Counted from the first letter of the stretch, positions 47,520 through 59,512 are shown. The stretch is DNA of 64,000 nucleotides from Bilabrum cf. latius (GCA_965178125.1 OZ237760.1:310001-374000); one strand, 5' to 3'. Numbers and translations are program-made. Notes: generated by a model from the sequence alone, not told the origin.

Positions 47520-47883
47520 TTGGTAGGATCCTGGGAGATCCATACGGATAGTTGATGGAAATGACGGAGTACGTAGTCTACTGGCTCGAGCGGCTTCTAC
47601 CAGGATCCAACACCTGTAGGATAAATCAAGCCCGAGAATCCTAAGGATCCGGATGGATCGGATCAGATCCCGCAACTAGACACCCCCGTCGACAGGCAAC
47701 GTGTTGCACTCGGCTGGATCGAGGCTTGCTGCAGACCTCACTCGGGACTCCTGACGAACCCGGAATCCAAGATCTAGGGGCCCCGGATTGCTCTGGCATT
47801 GAAACACACTAGAACGATTTCGGTAGGCTGGCCGAAGCGCATCAATCAAACAAATCCTCCCAGTGCCTGTACGTTGCACCCAT
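47520..47883. other. Intergenic between convergent genes
   Basis: It includes 23 bp still homologous to copy 1, about 126 bp unique to this copy (47544-47669), and the sulfite reductase 3' flank shared with 41951-42162. No gene was seen. Confidence 0.6.
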
Positions 47884-49734
47884 TCACGCGGTCTCCTCCT
47901 TGGTCTCCGCCACCCCAGACCCGGCCGCCAACTTGGCTCCACGCTCTTCCTCCTCCGCTGCAGCACCCGCCGTCTCCTTCACTACGCTACCCCCGAGCAC
48001 CAACCGACCAGCAGACCCGCCCGCAGCACCGCTCTCCTGCACGACACCGCCAGCTCCCACCGCCAGCCCCCCTCGCTGCTCCCTGGCGAGCGCCTCCTGA
48101 AGCACCCGTTCCGCCTCGGCCACCGAGGGAATCTCCTTCTGAAGACCAGTCAAGTCGTGGAAATCGCGCCCCGCGATCGTCGGGGCCACAAACCCGGATC
48201 GGATCACCCAGTCCCCGAAGGACTCGAACTCCTGGGCCTGGCCCCGCCGGAGCAGAGGACCGCCGGCCTTGGCGTCGTCGGGCACACGCAGGCGGAGCAG
48301 CCCATCGGGACCCTCGCTCGCCAGCGGAACCGGCGCCGCGCCAGCAGAGGACTCATACCCCAGCGACAACCCCCCGGCTGCGGACCCGCCGGCCGTGCCC
48401 AGGCCCTTGCCCTGCTGCCCTCCCTCCTCGAGCGCCAGCCCGCGGGTGGCCGCCGACTTGGCGGGTCGCCTGGTGGCCCTGTACAGCCGCAGCAGAGAGG
48501 CTAGCGTCCTGACGATCTCGTCCTCGTCGGCGCCCTCCAGGACGAGTTTGGCCACCCGGGTGCCGTCGTGCGCGCCCCCGAGGAACACGTTGTACAGCCC
48601 GGGGGCCTTGCCCACCAGTGCGATCTCGGCCACGTATGGCCTGGAGCACCCATTGGGGCACCCCGACGATCGGATCACGATGTCCGTGTCTCGAAGCCCC
48701 GCTGGATCCACGGCCTCTTTTTCGATCCTAGAAATAAGCGCGGGCAAGTATCGCTCCGACTCGGCCATGGCCAAACCACAGGTGGGCAAAGCCACGCAGG
48801 CGATGGAGCTGAGCCTGAGTCCGGAGAGGCGGGTCTGACCAGTCCCCTGCCGGTGATGCAGGTCTTTGGCCACCTAAGATCCAAACCGTTGAGCCCCATC
48901 AGGATCCAGAGCGAAATCGGGGTTGATAGCGCCACCATCCAGAGCCCCCGCCACGGCCGGCGCCTGGTCTCGCAGGGCCCACCGGAGCAGCGCGTGGCTC
49001 GGCTGTTCCCTGGCCGCACGCAGGCCCATCTCTACGATCTCAGGGGGCAGCTGCACGCCTGCCAACCGCATGCCGTGTGCCTCGAGGAGTCTCTGCACCG
49101 CCAGCGCGTTCTGAGGCTGCACGCTTCCCACCACCACGTTCTGGTTAGCCGTCAGCCTGAAGTCACCGTCGTGCACCTCCGCCAGCTTACGGAGTGCGGA
49201 CCTCATGGCGTGGCCTGGATCATCGCGAACCCTCCCGTTCTGCACCCACAGCAGGGCGTGGAACAGACCGTCCGTGCCTGCCCTCCAGCCGTACTGGTCC
49301 GTGGTTGAATCGAACTCCACGGCTCGCGGCGCCTGCAGCCTCCGACCCAGGCGACGCTCTACCTCCCCGCGGAACCAGGCAAGCCCCCTGTCGTCGATCG
49401 TGTACTTCATCCTGGCGTGCTTTCGGTTTACCCTGTCCCCGAAGTCCCTCTGCACGGTCACGATCGCCTCCGCAAGCTCGTTGACCTCCTCTGGCCTGCA
49501 GAAGCAGAGGGCCTCGGCGAGGCGTGGGAAGGTGGCCTTGTTCCCGTGGGTGGCGCCCATGCCCCCGCCCACCGTCACGGTGAAGCCAACCAGCCGCTCC
49601 CTGTGCGTGGGCTGCCTGGCGTACCTGACCCCTGCCTCCTCGTCCAGCCCCTTCTTGCTCTCGTCAACCCCTTCCTCCGATTGTTCCCCCTCCTCCTCCT
49701 CCTCGCCGTCGTCGCTCTTGCCCTCGATCACCGC

Positions 49735-49766
<32 letters not shown>

Positions 49767-52470
49767 CACCGGATACGGGTCCCTCGGCGCCTTTGACCAC
49801 CTCCAGCACCCCCCGCTCCCCCTGCTCCCCCTCGGGCACGCGCTCCGTCACCGCCACGAGGCCAAGGTCGTGTGCCAGCACGTCCACGTCGTTGTTGGGC
49901 GGGATGGCGAACGCGATCTTGAACTTCCTGGGCAGGTATGTCTTCCCGTAGATGGGCTCCTCCTCCAGCGGCGCCCCCCCACCCACTTGCTTCTTGTCCA
50001 GCCACACCTCGTGGTAGGCTCCGCTCCTGGGGGTCAGGTGGTCGCTCACCGACTGCACGCAGCGGAGCACCTCGTGGTACACGCCGTCGTCCGGAGCCGA
50101 AGATCCGAGCATCGCATTGCGGTTGACATCACCGCATGCAGCGAGGCTGTCCATGAGCGCAGCGTTGAAGGCACGCACCGTCGCCTTGAGCTCCTTCTTC
50201 ACTACACCGTGCAGCTGGTACGCCTGACGGGTGGTCAGCTTGAGAGTGCCGTTACCCCTGGTCTGGGCCAGTTCGTCCATGACCACCCACTGCGCAGGGG
50301 TAGAGATACCCCCCGGCAGCCTCACTCGGATCATGAATGAATACGCGGGCTCCAAACCGGCTCGCATGCGGGCGGGCGCAATGTCCCTATCGTGCTACAT
50401 GTAGATCCCATGAAACTTGGAGATCTTGGTGTCCTCGAATGGGATGGCCCCCGTGCTCTCATCCAGCAGAGAGGAGGCAAGAGTCCCCCTCAGGTGGTTG
50501 GAGTCCTCCTTGATGTCGTCGTCTGGACGGTGAGCTGCCGCAGGGGCGGTATCCCCCTCCCCACTCTGTTCCCTGTCAGAGTCCTTCCCCACCCCTAGAG
50601 ACTCCCACAGGGAAGGCGCCCACTGGCGGTACCCGTCCTCGAACCCGTCGTCGTCCTGGTCATCGCCCAGGCCGATGGGGGTCAGGGGGTCCGCGCCCAG
50701 CTGGGCCAGCCGGGCGTACACGTCCTTCGAGGCCTTGTTGTAGAGGTGCTTCTGGTCCTCCCTGGGCCAGTAGTGGCTGTCCCCGAGTCCGAACACCGTG
50801 AACTTGACTGAGTCGTCTAGCTGCGGCATGTCCGTTGACTGCAGGCCCTTCCAGAACTCGCGGCAGTTGGCCGGCACGTCGCCCTGGCCGGCCGTGGACA
50901 CGATAACCGCCACGCGGGGAGTGGCGGTCAGCCTCCGGGGGTCGCACTCGTCAGCCGCCTTGCACTCCGCCTTGAGGCCCCTCTTCTTTGCCTCACTCGT
51001 CACACGCTTGGCCACGGCAGAGGCGTTGCCGCCGTCGCTGCCGTAGAGCACCAGCAGCGACTGGTCCCCGCCCTCCCCGTCTCCCGAATCGCCCGCCTTT
51101 CCGGCTCCGAGTCGAGACGCCATCCGGCCGAAGGATCGGATGAGGCTCTCCCGGCCCAGAGCGGCGGCGCTGGCAGCGGCTGGGTCAGACGAGGTGGATG
51201 CGGAACCGGACCCGCCGGCCCCTGCTCCCTGCCCCACCTAGGCTCCGCTGCGGCGGGTCATGAGCGACAGCACCGTTTCCTGCTCCGCGAATGCGCGCAG
51301 CTGGGCGCTGACGTGTGACGAGTGCACCTCGAGCGCTCCGTCGGGGGTACCCTCCCGCCTCGGGTCCCACGCGAACAGAGGCCACGCCCCCGATGTGACG
51401 AGTGCGCCCACGGCACCCCCAAACGGTCCCCGACTGGCTCCGGCGCTGCTCACCAGCGTCGCGCCATCCCCACCTTCGCTTGTTCCCTGGATTGTTCCCT
51501 CGGACGCGTGGTCCTCCACGGCGCCCTCTGCCCCCGCCGACGCGCCGGCTAGCACCACCAGCACGGCGGGCCCCTCAAAGCTGCCCGCCCGCCTGGCAAG
51601 CTCCACCAAGTGACTCTCCCCGCCCTCGGTCGCCGCGGCGGACGGAACCGGTTCCGCAGCGACAAGCGCCGCGGCGCCGACGAAGGCCGAGCCGAACTGC
51701 AGCGCGAGAGCGGCGAGGGCCTTGGAGCGGCCTGCCTCGCTCTTCAGCGGGAGGCGAGCATCGGTAACGGATGCTGCTCGCACGGATTCGGGCAGCGCGG
51801 CTTCCACTGCGGCTTTCTGCGCTGCCTTGCGGCCCGCACGGCTGGCGGGGTTTGCGCCGTCTGCCTGCTGCGCGGCCTGCTTGCCCTTCGCCTTGGTTTT
51901 CGCGGCGAGTTCACGCTGTTCCTTTTGCCGAGTGAGCGTACGGAGAGCGGCAAATGCATCTTGCTCGCCCGCTCTGGCTGCGACGACCAGCACGGCTTTT
52001 CTGCCGGAGCGAAGCAGCGAGCGAGCGCCAGACAGCTGCTCGCCGAGCGCCTGCTCGCTCCCTCCCACGACGATGAAACGGCCGCCGGCGGAGCCTGCCG
52101 CCCCGGTGGCATCCTGCGCAGCAATCATCCCTAGACCAGATTCGGCCGTGCGGGCCTCGCTCACGGACGCTGCGGGGAGTGACCGGCGGATGACGTCCGC
52201 GACGCATCTCGCAAGACCCAGACGGGCGGGAACGTCAGGCGCCCGGCTCTCCGATTCCCCCACCAGACTAGGACCAGCAGATATGCTCTGGTGTGCCTGA
52301 TGTGCTTGTTCGTGTGAATGCTGCACATCGTTCGAGGCAGACTTGGAGACTTGCTGGTCGACGGGGCGTGTTGACGATGCGTCAGCACCGGCCCCAAGCG
52401 CAATGGCACCGGCCGCGGCAACTGCAGCGACAGCCGCGCCGGCGAGTGCAGCCCTAGCATTATCAGCCAT
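47884..52470 (-). CDS. Assimilatory sulfite reductase beta subunit (MET5-like)
   Basis: A single exon of 1,528 residues from MADNARAALAG (52470) to TGA. TAGs at 51238, 50395 and 48874 are crossed. Domain order matches fungal MET5: an N-terminal pyruvate-ferredoxin-oxidoreductase-like region ending WPLFAWDPR and FAEQETVLSLM; a flavodoxin domain (LLVLYGSDGGNASAVAKR, FTVFGLGDSHYW); then siroheme/4Fe-4S hemoprotein (TLKLTTRQAYQLHG, NRKHARMKYTIDDRG). The cluster cysteines are CVALPTC and GCPNGC. The TAG at 50395 reads KFHGIYM-TAG-HDRD, where sulfite reductases have Gln (YQQDDRD). It reduces sulfite to sulfide with a partner flavoprotein subunit. A poly-Ser/acidic insert (about 49680-49800) interrupts the hemoprotein domain. 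Its 3' end is duplicated at 42 kb. Confidence 0.95.
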
Positions 52471-54215
52471 AGTTGAGTTTGACTGCGACAGAAAAGTTTC
52501 CAGGTGAGGGGAGACTTGGTGCTGTGGGACTGCTATGACGCGCATGGCTCGAGGCGGTGCTATTGGCATAACCGACTCTCTCCACGCCGCGCGACAAAGT
52601 TGCGCGATATTGCTATCACACAAACTAATACGAATATGGGCTGGTAGTACCTGGGTTTTAAATGGCTTACATCAACTTCTAAAGCGGCGTGCAAGTGTGT
52701 TTCTTGTGTCGGGATCATGCATTGCGTTTCATGTTGGATGGTGCATCGCACTGAGCGTCGAAACGCACCGTTCGATGCAACTGCTTGCGGCAAAATCTGG
52801 CGTGGTGGCACACGAACCAAAGTTGGCTGCAATAATTAATCCTATTGCATCTTTTCGAGCATGCATACCATGTATTTCAAGCTGGCAGGTCTGCTAGAAG
52901 TGCACCGTACTCGCAGTGTGCGACCACTGGCATCCTGTGCGACATGCCAATGACATTCGCGGTGGAACTTGTAATCGGCAGCCACGCTTTTCACGCGAGG
53001 CAAAAGCAAGATAGCCTTTGAATAATGGGCTGTGAATGTATCGACTGTAGTTGGTATGGCTCTGTGCCTTGGGTCGACGGCCCGCTTTAAGCTGTCCTCG
53101 TGAAGCTCCTTTTGACAAGCTTGGATTGCAGTTCACAGACATCTGTTTTGCAATTCGTATGTAGTTTGTGTCAAGACTTTGGATGCGAGCGGTCAAACCG
53201 TAGTAGGCGGCTGGCCTCCACAGGACGGACTGGCAGCACCCTTGCTGCATTCCTGTCCGAGGCACACCTGGTGGGCCACGTGCAGCGAGGTGTGTAGCTT
53301 CTCCGCGCACCTGTCAAAGTAGCCCTCGCCTAGTGCACAGACTGGTCCGGTGGCTCGGCTTCCGCTACCCAGAGTGATTGTCTTATATCGGTCAGCGTAG
53401 CGTTGCGTGACAAACAATGTATGAATCATCTTCTTCAATGCTGGTCAACGGCTACAACTAGACTATCACACACGGGACCGACACACGCCCCGTGGGTGCA
53501 CAGCCGCCCCAGCTGGCAGTGGCGCGCAGTAGTACTAGTAGTTCCGGCATGCGGGTGGGTGGGTCATGCGAGCAGCAGGCTCTGGTCACCGGCCACGTCG
53601 GCTCTAACAACCACTCGCATGTGCGCGAATAGTACCGCACGTCGCTGCATTTCTGCACCATCAGGCAACACAAATCGAGAATGGTCACCTCTCAGTCCCA
53701 GTCCCAGTCCCAGTCTTGTTCAGTCAGCGACTAAACGAGACAGCAGAGCAAAGGGCACCTTCGGCCCCCGCATTTACCATCCCTGTCCTGCCAGCATCCC
53801 AAACAGACTTGCGCAAGTAGCAACAGCGGTCTGAATCGCTACCTCCACTGCCATGCCGGCGCCATCATCCTTTCCTGGCTTATCTGGTCGATCAGCAGAG
53901 GAGCTGCAGCAACCTGGGATGTGGGTGCACTGCCCTGCACCGGCAGGCGCTCGCTCCTCGTGGCGATGCTGGCGCAGATGCGCCCAAGTGAACCTGAAAT
54001 CAATGACATCGCGTGCATCGCGAAAACCATCGCTGCCATTTTTTGGTATTTGACTCCTGCCTCGCTGCCAGCCACTGCAACTCCTGCCTCGCTGCACTGC
54101 CACTGCCACTGCGCTTTAGTATCCATGCGAGAGGGGTGCACGGCCCGCGGTGCACGATTCACCGGCAGCTCTGGATATCATCCACCGCATTCCAAGTCAA
54201 AACTTGATAGCATGG
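52471..54215. other. Long stretch without a confident gene
   Basis: About 1.7 kb between the sulfite reductase and V-ATPase F genes. A minus-strand frame 53193-53438 (81 codons, MKKMIHTLFVTQRYADRYKT..., stop TGA) could be a small gene or first exon, but no family is recognised. Near 53.8-54.1 kb a minus-strand frame with a hydrophobic stretch (VEVAIQTAVATCASLFGML) may be part of a small membrane protein. Short Ser/Pro-type repeats (CAGTCC) lie at about 53696-53715. Nothing firm. Confidence 0.4.
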
Positions 54216-54702
54216 TCAGGAGCCAGCAGCTCCACCTCCAGCCGAGCCGGCCTCGCCGCCGTCCGAGTGCCGCACAAGTTGCGATACCCTGGCCATGATG
54301 GGATCATGTGATGCGCTGGGATCTTGGCCTCGTGCTGGCAGTTCTAGGACAGTTGGCAATGGTTTGGAATGCCGCGTGATTTGTGGTCGAACCAAGTCAG
54401 CAATATCCTACGTGACAACGATTACGGCCAGGTCATCGCGCCCTGCAAGCTCTGAGAATCGAGCGGCCAGCTCAGTCTTGCTTGTCTCTGCTTAGGTGAT
54501 ACAAAAAACATAGAATAGGCTACTACGATGCGCATAGACTGGCGTGACTGTCAGTGCGAGTAGACGAATCGCTCTTACTGGCATCAGCAACAACAAAAGT
54601 AGATCCTCTGGAATCCTTCTAACCGCACCCAGCCAATAGCATCCCAGACACAGTATCTTCATCACCTATTACAGCGACGCCCAATTCCGGAAGACCCGCC
54701 AT
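54216..54702 (-). CDS. ATP6V1F: V-type H+-ATPase subunit F
   Basis: Exon 1 is 54579-54702, the 91-nt intron is 54488-54578 (GTAAGA...AAGCAG), and exon 2 is 54216-54487; 131 residues, the normal family length, stop TGA. The N-terminus VAVIGDEDTVSGMLLAGCG is the diagnostic subunit F motif. It is followed directly by TAG (54619-54621, residue 28), where yeast Vma7 has LLAGIGQ. In exon 2, LAVIVVT-TAG-DIADLVR (TAG 54408-54410, residue 68) aligns with the family's LLINQxIAExxR, whose Gln is conserved. LPTVLELPA and a basic C-terminal helix follow. The subunit is in the V1 rotor stalk and couples ATP hydrolysis to proton pumping. It is divergent from the WD40 gene (226 bp between starts). Confidence 0.93.
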
Positions 54703-54928
54703 TTGCCTGCAGTGAGCCTGCAGTGATTTCCGGCAATTGGCGCCGCGCACAAGCACTGGCGGCTCCGCAAGAACGAACCGAGCACTCCGGACTCTGAAAA
54801 AGTACACTGACACGTCCAAATAGTCTGCAACATAGCTTATGTTGTTCCAGTAGTGATATATATCTTCAATGTCTTCGCGAGTCCAGCCATCTGACAGCAA
54901 GCTGCTGTCACAGCTACGCAAAAGCGCC

Positions 54929-56885
54929 ATGCAGGAGAGCGAAGGCGCCCAGGGCAGCAAATCCGTTGCTCCACCAATCAAAACGACATTCTTGGCGTCA
55001 TAGAAGCGCCATGAAGAGGAAAAGGCTGCAAGAGCGGAGAAGCAGAAGCGGCGGCGGAAACAGGCAACTGCAGTAGCAGTAGCCGGGGGCGGTGCAGCGG
55101 GTGCGTTGGCTCTGCTTCCGTCGGGCGGGGCAGGCACCGAATCTAAAGCCGCCGGAACGCGAGTGCTCCCATCATCGGCGCCCACTAAACGGCAGAAAAA
55201 GGCAGCATCAGCTCGCCTGAAGCGCAAGAAGTTTGGCAGAGATGTCGAGCCAGTTAAGAAAGAGCTGGAAGCTGTCGCCAGAGGCGCCATCGCCGGCCTT
55301 GACGACCCCGTGAAACGAGGAGCTCTGGGCGAAAACGTGAGTGCCCCGAAATCGACGAAATCGAGCGGCATTACCGACCCAAAGAAGGGGTAGGGCACGG
55401 AGAAGCCAGAGGAGGGGACCGTAGCGGCTGCTCTGCAGGGCGAGCGTGAGGGCGATGTCAGCGAGAAGCTCGCAGAAACCGAAACTGCCAACCCGTTTTA
55501 CGTGCGATAGCACAACCTCCTGTGCAAGCTGCGAGATGGACACTTGCTAGGCGTGTTTGCGACAGATTTCGCCGACGACGGGAGGCACATCGCCTCCGCT
55601 TCGTTCGATGCCTCGGTGAACGTCTGGGACATCGACACGCAGCGCGTTCGGCGAAAATACAGGGGACATACCGGGCCAGTCACTTCGATTCGTTTCATTC
55701 CAACCGCTGGCAACGAGAGGCTGGCGACAGCATCGGAGGACGGGACCGTGAGGGTGTGGGACAAGAGGAGCGCCAGGACGCTCTACACGTTCCAAGGGCA
55801 GTTTGCGACCGCAGTGCGATCTGTGCGATGGTTTCCGAACGGAAAGCATCTCGTTGCATCCAGTGATGATGGGAACGTGATCGTGTGGGACGCTGAAGCA
55901 GCGGTGCTGACCGCCGACGACCCCACGCAAACGATGGACGACGTGACCGTTGCTCGCATTTTTGAGGCTCCGTTCACGACGGATGGGCACAAAGGATCGA
56001 TTAAAGCCCTCGAGGTCAGCATAGACGGGAGAACCTTCTATACTGGTGGCATCGATGGCACGGTTCGCCAGTGGAAACTGGACGCAGTGGCCGGAAAGAT
56101 CACCCTCCGTCGCAAAATGGAGGAAGCCAAAGGAGAAATCATGCAGGTGGCGGTCAACCCGGACGGGACTATGTTTGCCACTGCCTGCAGCGATAGTGCC
56201 GTGAGGGTGTACTCGTCCAGGACTGGCGCTTGCCTGCACACACTGACCGAGCATGCCGGGTGAGACAAGAACCCAGCTCTCGAGCAAGTGATCGCAACTG
56301 CCGCGCCGCGTTATGCAGCGAACCCGATAGACTCCGCAACGACTTCTCCATGCACGTTCTCGCCTGGAATCACGTCGCCAGCATGATTTCTCTTGATACT
56401 AGCTGGAGCGATGCAGGGTGCCCTCGTTTTCCCCATGCAAATCACCGCAGCCCAGTGTATACGGTGGCGTTCTCCCCAGAGGGGAACGGCAGGCGGCTCA
56501 TCTCTGGTGGGCACGACCTGAGTATCAACATATATATGACGAATACGGGAGAGCTGCAGGAGAGGCTGCAGCGCGTCCATCGCTCCTACATCATGGACTT
56601 GCGGTGGCGCAAGGACGCCCTCGTGTTCGCCTCGGCGTCTGGAGACAGGACCGTGGGACTCTGGAGGGGGCTGCCACGCACGTGGCGTGAATACGTGAGT
56701 ATAGACGAAATGGCCGCCTGCAATCGCCCTGGTCTCCTTGGCTCCAGGGGCGGAAGCTAAAGTAGGTACCGAGCACTGAAACTATGCCTTTTCTACTGGT
56801 AGCGCAGCTGGGCGACATGGCGTACGCGGGGTGGGTATGGACGAGCCAGTGCATAATGGAAATGTGCAGTGACGAAGACGATTGA
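54929..56885 (+). CDS. WD40-repeat protein, TBL1-like
   Basis: Exons are 54929-56259, 56451-56694 and 56808-56885, with introns GTGAGA...CCGCAG and GTGAGT...GCGCAG; 550 residues, stop TGA. TAGs at 55001, 55391 and 55508 are crossed. The first 200 residues are Lys/Arg-rich and disordered (EKQKRRRKQ, KRQKKAASARLKRKK), nuclear-signal-like. Then come WD40 repeats: ASASFDASVNVWD, ATASEDGTVRVWD, ASSDDGNVIVWD, TGGIDGTVRQW, ATACSDSAVRVY, SGGHDLSINIY and ASASGDRTVGLW, enough for one seven-bladed propeller. The sequence CLHTLTEHAGPVYTVAFSPEG resembles transducin-beta-like TBL1. The LisH domain of TBL1 was not seen, so a generic nuclear scaffold is also possible. Confidence 0.8.
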
Positions 56886-57248
56886 GGTCTGCGCAGCGGC
56901 TGTCCTTGGGTTGACGTACCAAAGGACTGCAGCAAGTGCTGGGCATCAGCATCAGGCAGTCCTTTGGTGCGGTGCGGGTGCTGCAATGATGCAAGCTACG
57001 GCGGACTGTCTGAGAAACCTGCATATGCATCGATATTCTATTCAAATCACGGGCCGTAATTGCGACCCAAGACCTGATGCGATGCATCCGCAGGCACGAG
57101 ATCCTAGCGTCCCACCGCGAACGCATGGCCCTCCCACCCCCAACTCCAGAACTACCCCTGAAACCACAGACAGCAAGAATGATCTGCCTGTTGCATCCGA
57201 TAATCAGCGACGCTATGCCTAGCAGACGCCCTGAATGACTCGGTGCAT
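56886..57248. other. Intergenic between convergent genes, no gene seen
   Basis: It lies between the WD40 gene stop and the eL34 stop. No conserved frame or RNA gene was recognised. Confidence 0.6.
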
Positions 57249-57866
57249 TTACCGGCGGCGCTTCCTCATCTTCTCCTCAAGGAGGGCCTTCACGTCGGGG
57301 ATGATGAAGGCGCGCATGATGCGCTCACGCACAGCCCCAGCGCTAAGAGTGCCACCGTAAGCACGAGACACGGTGCGCTCGTTCTTGTTCATCCGGCGAG
57401 CGGTCTTGCTGCGCACGGCACGCACCTGCGAATTCGGCTAGTTGCAACCCAAGAAGTTGAAGCTGGCGTGCGGATACAAGGGCTATCACGATTGCTTAGC
57501 ACCCATACTATTGTTATATAAAAACACAAACTCACGCCGAACAGCGGCACGCCAGTGTCGCCGCACTTGGCTACGTTGGTTGCCTTGGTCAGGTACTGCC
57601 TCACGAAGCGGCCACCTGTGCACACAGAGGGGAGTACCAAGGTACAAACTGGTATTTCAGAACTTGAAAAATTAACTGTGCGCTAGCCGTGGTGTTCAAT
57701 ACACATGAAACCAGCTATACCTGAGTTGCACTAGCTGTTGCAGGACCACTGCGGCCCAGTACATCCCTACAACTCTCTCACCCGGGGTCTTCACAACACG
57801 AGTCTTGTTAGACTTGGTGCGGTAGCTATGGCGGCGCCTGTATGTGGTCCTGACGTCCTTCACCAT
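57249..57866 (-). CDS. RPL34: 60S ribosomal protein eL34
   Basis: Three exons: 57782-57866, 57536-57615 and 57249-57425, with introns GTGAGA...GCACAG (166 nt) and GTGAGT...TCGCAG (110 nt); 113 residues. [24 protein letters not shown], split after KTPG by intron 1, is the family's N-terminal signature. [14 protein letters not shown] and [21 protein letters not shown] are the core. The CxxC pair of animal eL34 in the GG-C-KC-RERI region is replaced by LSAGA, as in plant-type sequences. The stop is TAA, so UAA still terminates here. There is no in-frame TAG, which is expected for a short, highly expressed gene if UAG codons are less favoured. Confidence 0.95.
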
Positions 57867-58349
57867 GCTGCAATCCTCCTTTATAGGTTCTATTGGCCTG
57901 GTTGGTGTGTGATCCGATCCTGCGGAACCATTGGCCGCGCAAAGTGGTCCACCGAGACTGTGTTGTACCAGCTGCTACAAAAGACCCAATCAAGCACTGC
58001 AAACATGAGCATGGCACGTTTTGCACGCGCAGCTTGTAGCATGAGTAAGTGTTCTATGTCCTTAGAGTTGGATTGACTGCTTGTAGGCTGTGAAAAACGC
58101 TGGCGTGCCCAGCTCGTTTTCCGGATGACCGAATCATGTCCTTGTCAAGCCTCCAGCTTGCCTTTCATGCCACTATGGATCCCATCGATGCTATATCTCA
58201 TTAATGGCGTTTATTTCGCTTTATGTTTGGATGTTTGAGACCCGAATATATCGAGAGCTTCTCGTTGACTACATGTCGCCGGTCCCTTGCTCGCAGCCCG
58301 CGCCACGTCTGCTCTCCCTCGGGCCCGGGTGGGTCTCGCCGTCCGTGCT
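57867..58349. other. Intergenic, divergent promoter region
   Basis: It lies between the starts of eL34 (minus) and the small plus-strand gene. No gene or RNA was recognised. It presumably holds both promoters. Confidence 0.6.
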
Positions 58350-58683
58350 ATGTCTACGGAGGGGAAGACGCCTAAACAGATTCTTGCTGAGATGGAGGAG
58401 ACCGCCCACAAGCAGTGGATGTCGGAGTGAGTTCGTCGTCTGCACACTGTCAGTTAGGCCGATGCGGCAACGAGCCTTTCGATCAACGCTGCTTGCGCCA
58501 ACGGCTCGCCTGTATTTTATTCGCAGTGTGAAGACTTACCCCGTCAGGGAGATCTTGGAGCATGAGATGCATGCCACGCTGGAGTGGGTCTTGCCGTCGC
58601 CAATGCCTCAGCATTGCTTCGAGCAGTCCCCGATTGTCATTGAGGTCAAGAACAGGAACCCCGCCACCCAAGACGAGCACTGA
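58350..58683 (+). CDS. Small acidic/helical protein of 77 residues
   Basis: Exon 1 is 58350-58426 (MSTEGKTPKQILAEMEETAH...), the 100-nt intron is 58427-58526 (GTGAGT...TCGCAG), and exon 2 is 58527-58683, stop TGA. Canonical splice signals, the joined frame and a Kozak-like start support a real gene. The first half is an amphipathic helix. The second contains a compact segment (YPVREILEHEMHATLEW) and an NRNP-containing acidic end. No family was recognised. The size would suit a small subunit of a larger complex. Confidence 0.6.
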
Positions 58684-59512
58684 TAGGTTTGATTAAGTAC
58701 GCTGCCGTGTGTAGCGAGCAGGTGGAGTGATCTTCAGAGATGGTCTCAGGCGGTGGAAGCAGCGGCAGTGGCACTTTGATTAGTTGCTGCCCAGGCATGG
58801 GAAGAGACATGGTTCATTACTCGCAACTCACACATTATCTGTGCATACATAATGAGCAAGCAGCAAACATTTTGCTCTGAGAACTTCCCCGGACTCCCAG
58901 CTACCTGAGAGCTCCCAAGACCCATCGCAGCTCACAGGGCGCGCGTGCACTCGAGCTTCACTCACTACGATGCGTTCCATGCCGTGCCCACCACATCCTA
59001 CATCTAAAAGCTATCAACAGGCTGTTGAAAAATTGCGCCTGGGTCTAGCCTGTCCATGCATCGAGTGATTCAGGCCTGCCCACCTGCCTGTGGTGCGGGG
59101 CCACATGTGGTCACCTGCCACCGTGCCACTGGGCTGCCTTTGGTTCAGACCAGGACCAGATTTGGCCCGCGGTCTCAGTGCCTAGATCTTAATCTAAAGC
59201 CCTTGGCACGGCGAGCTTGCACCCCCATGCATTTGCACAGGCGGGCAAAACGACTAGAATCGATCGGCCTGACCCTAGTGTCAGCTGCAGAGGTTGGTGA
59301 CGACCTGTCCGTCCCGCACGGTTGACCCTCTGATCGCAGTGGAACGCGGCTAGCGACCGCTCGCAAAATCATCGATCAAACAGCCGCAGCACTCCTGACC
59401 AACTGCCCTGCTGGGCGACCATCGAAGAGCATCATCGAAAGGCATCATCGAGAGCCGGTCCACTCGTGTGCGAAGCATGCCATGGCCCCTCCAGGGTGCA
59501 ATGCACTGCATT
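58684..59512. other. Intergenic between convergent genes, no gene seen
   Basis: About 830 bp between the small gene and the NudC-family gene. A plus-strand frame at 59056-59325 lacks conserved sequence. No tRNA cloverleaf or repeat array was noticed. Confidence 0.5.

Noticed and set aside
49736-49760. CTG trinucleotide run as a separate repeat locus
   Set aside because: It encodes poly-Ser in the sulfite reductase insert and is in frame.
49417-50340. Long plus-strand open frame opposite sulfite reductase (307 codons)
   Set aside because: An antisense shadow of GC-rich coding sequence with no conserved features; the minus strand is a clear enzyme.
54703-55491. Minus-strand open frame extending upstream of V-ATPase F
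   Set aside because: It is opposite the N-terminal part of the WD40 gene. V-ATPase F starts at 54702 by family length and motif.
59056-59325. 89-codon plus-strand frame as a gene
   Set aside because: It has no conserved sequence or splice context and its composition looks random; the region is called intergenic.
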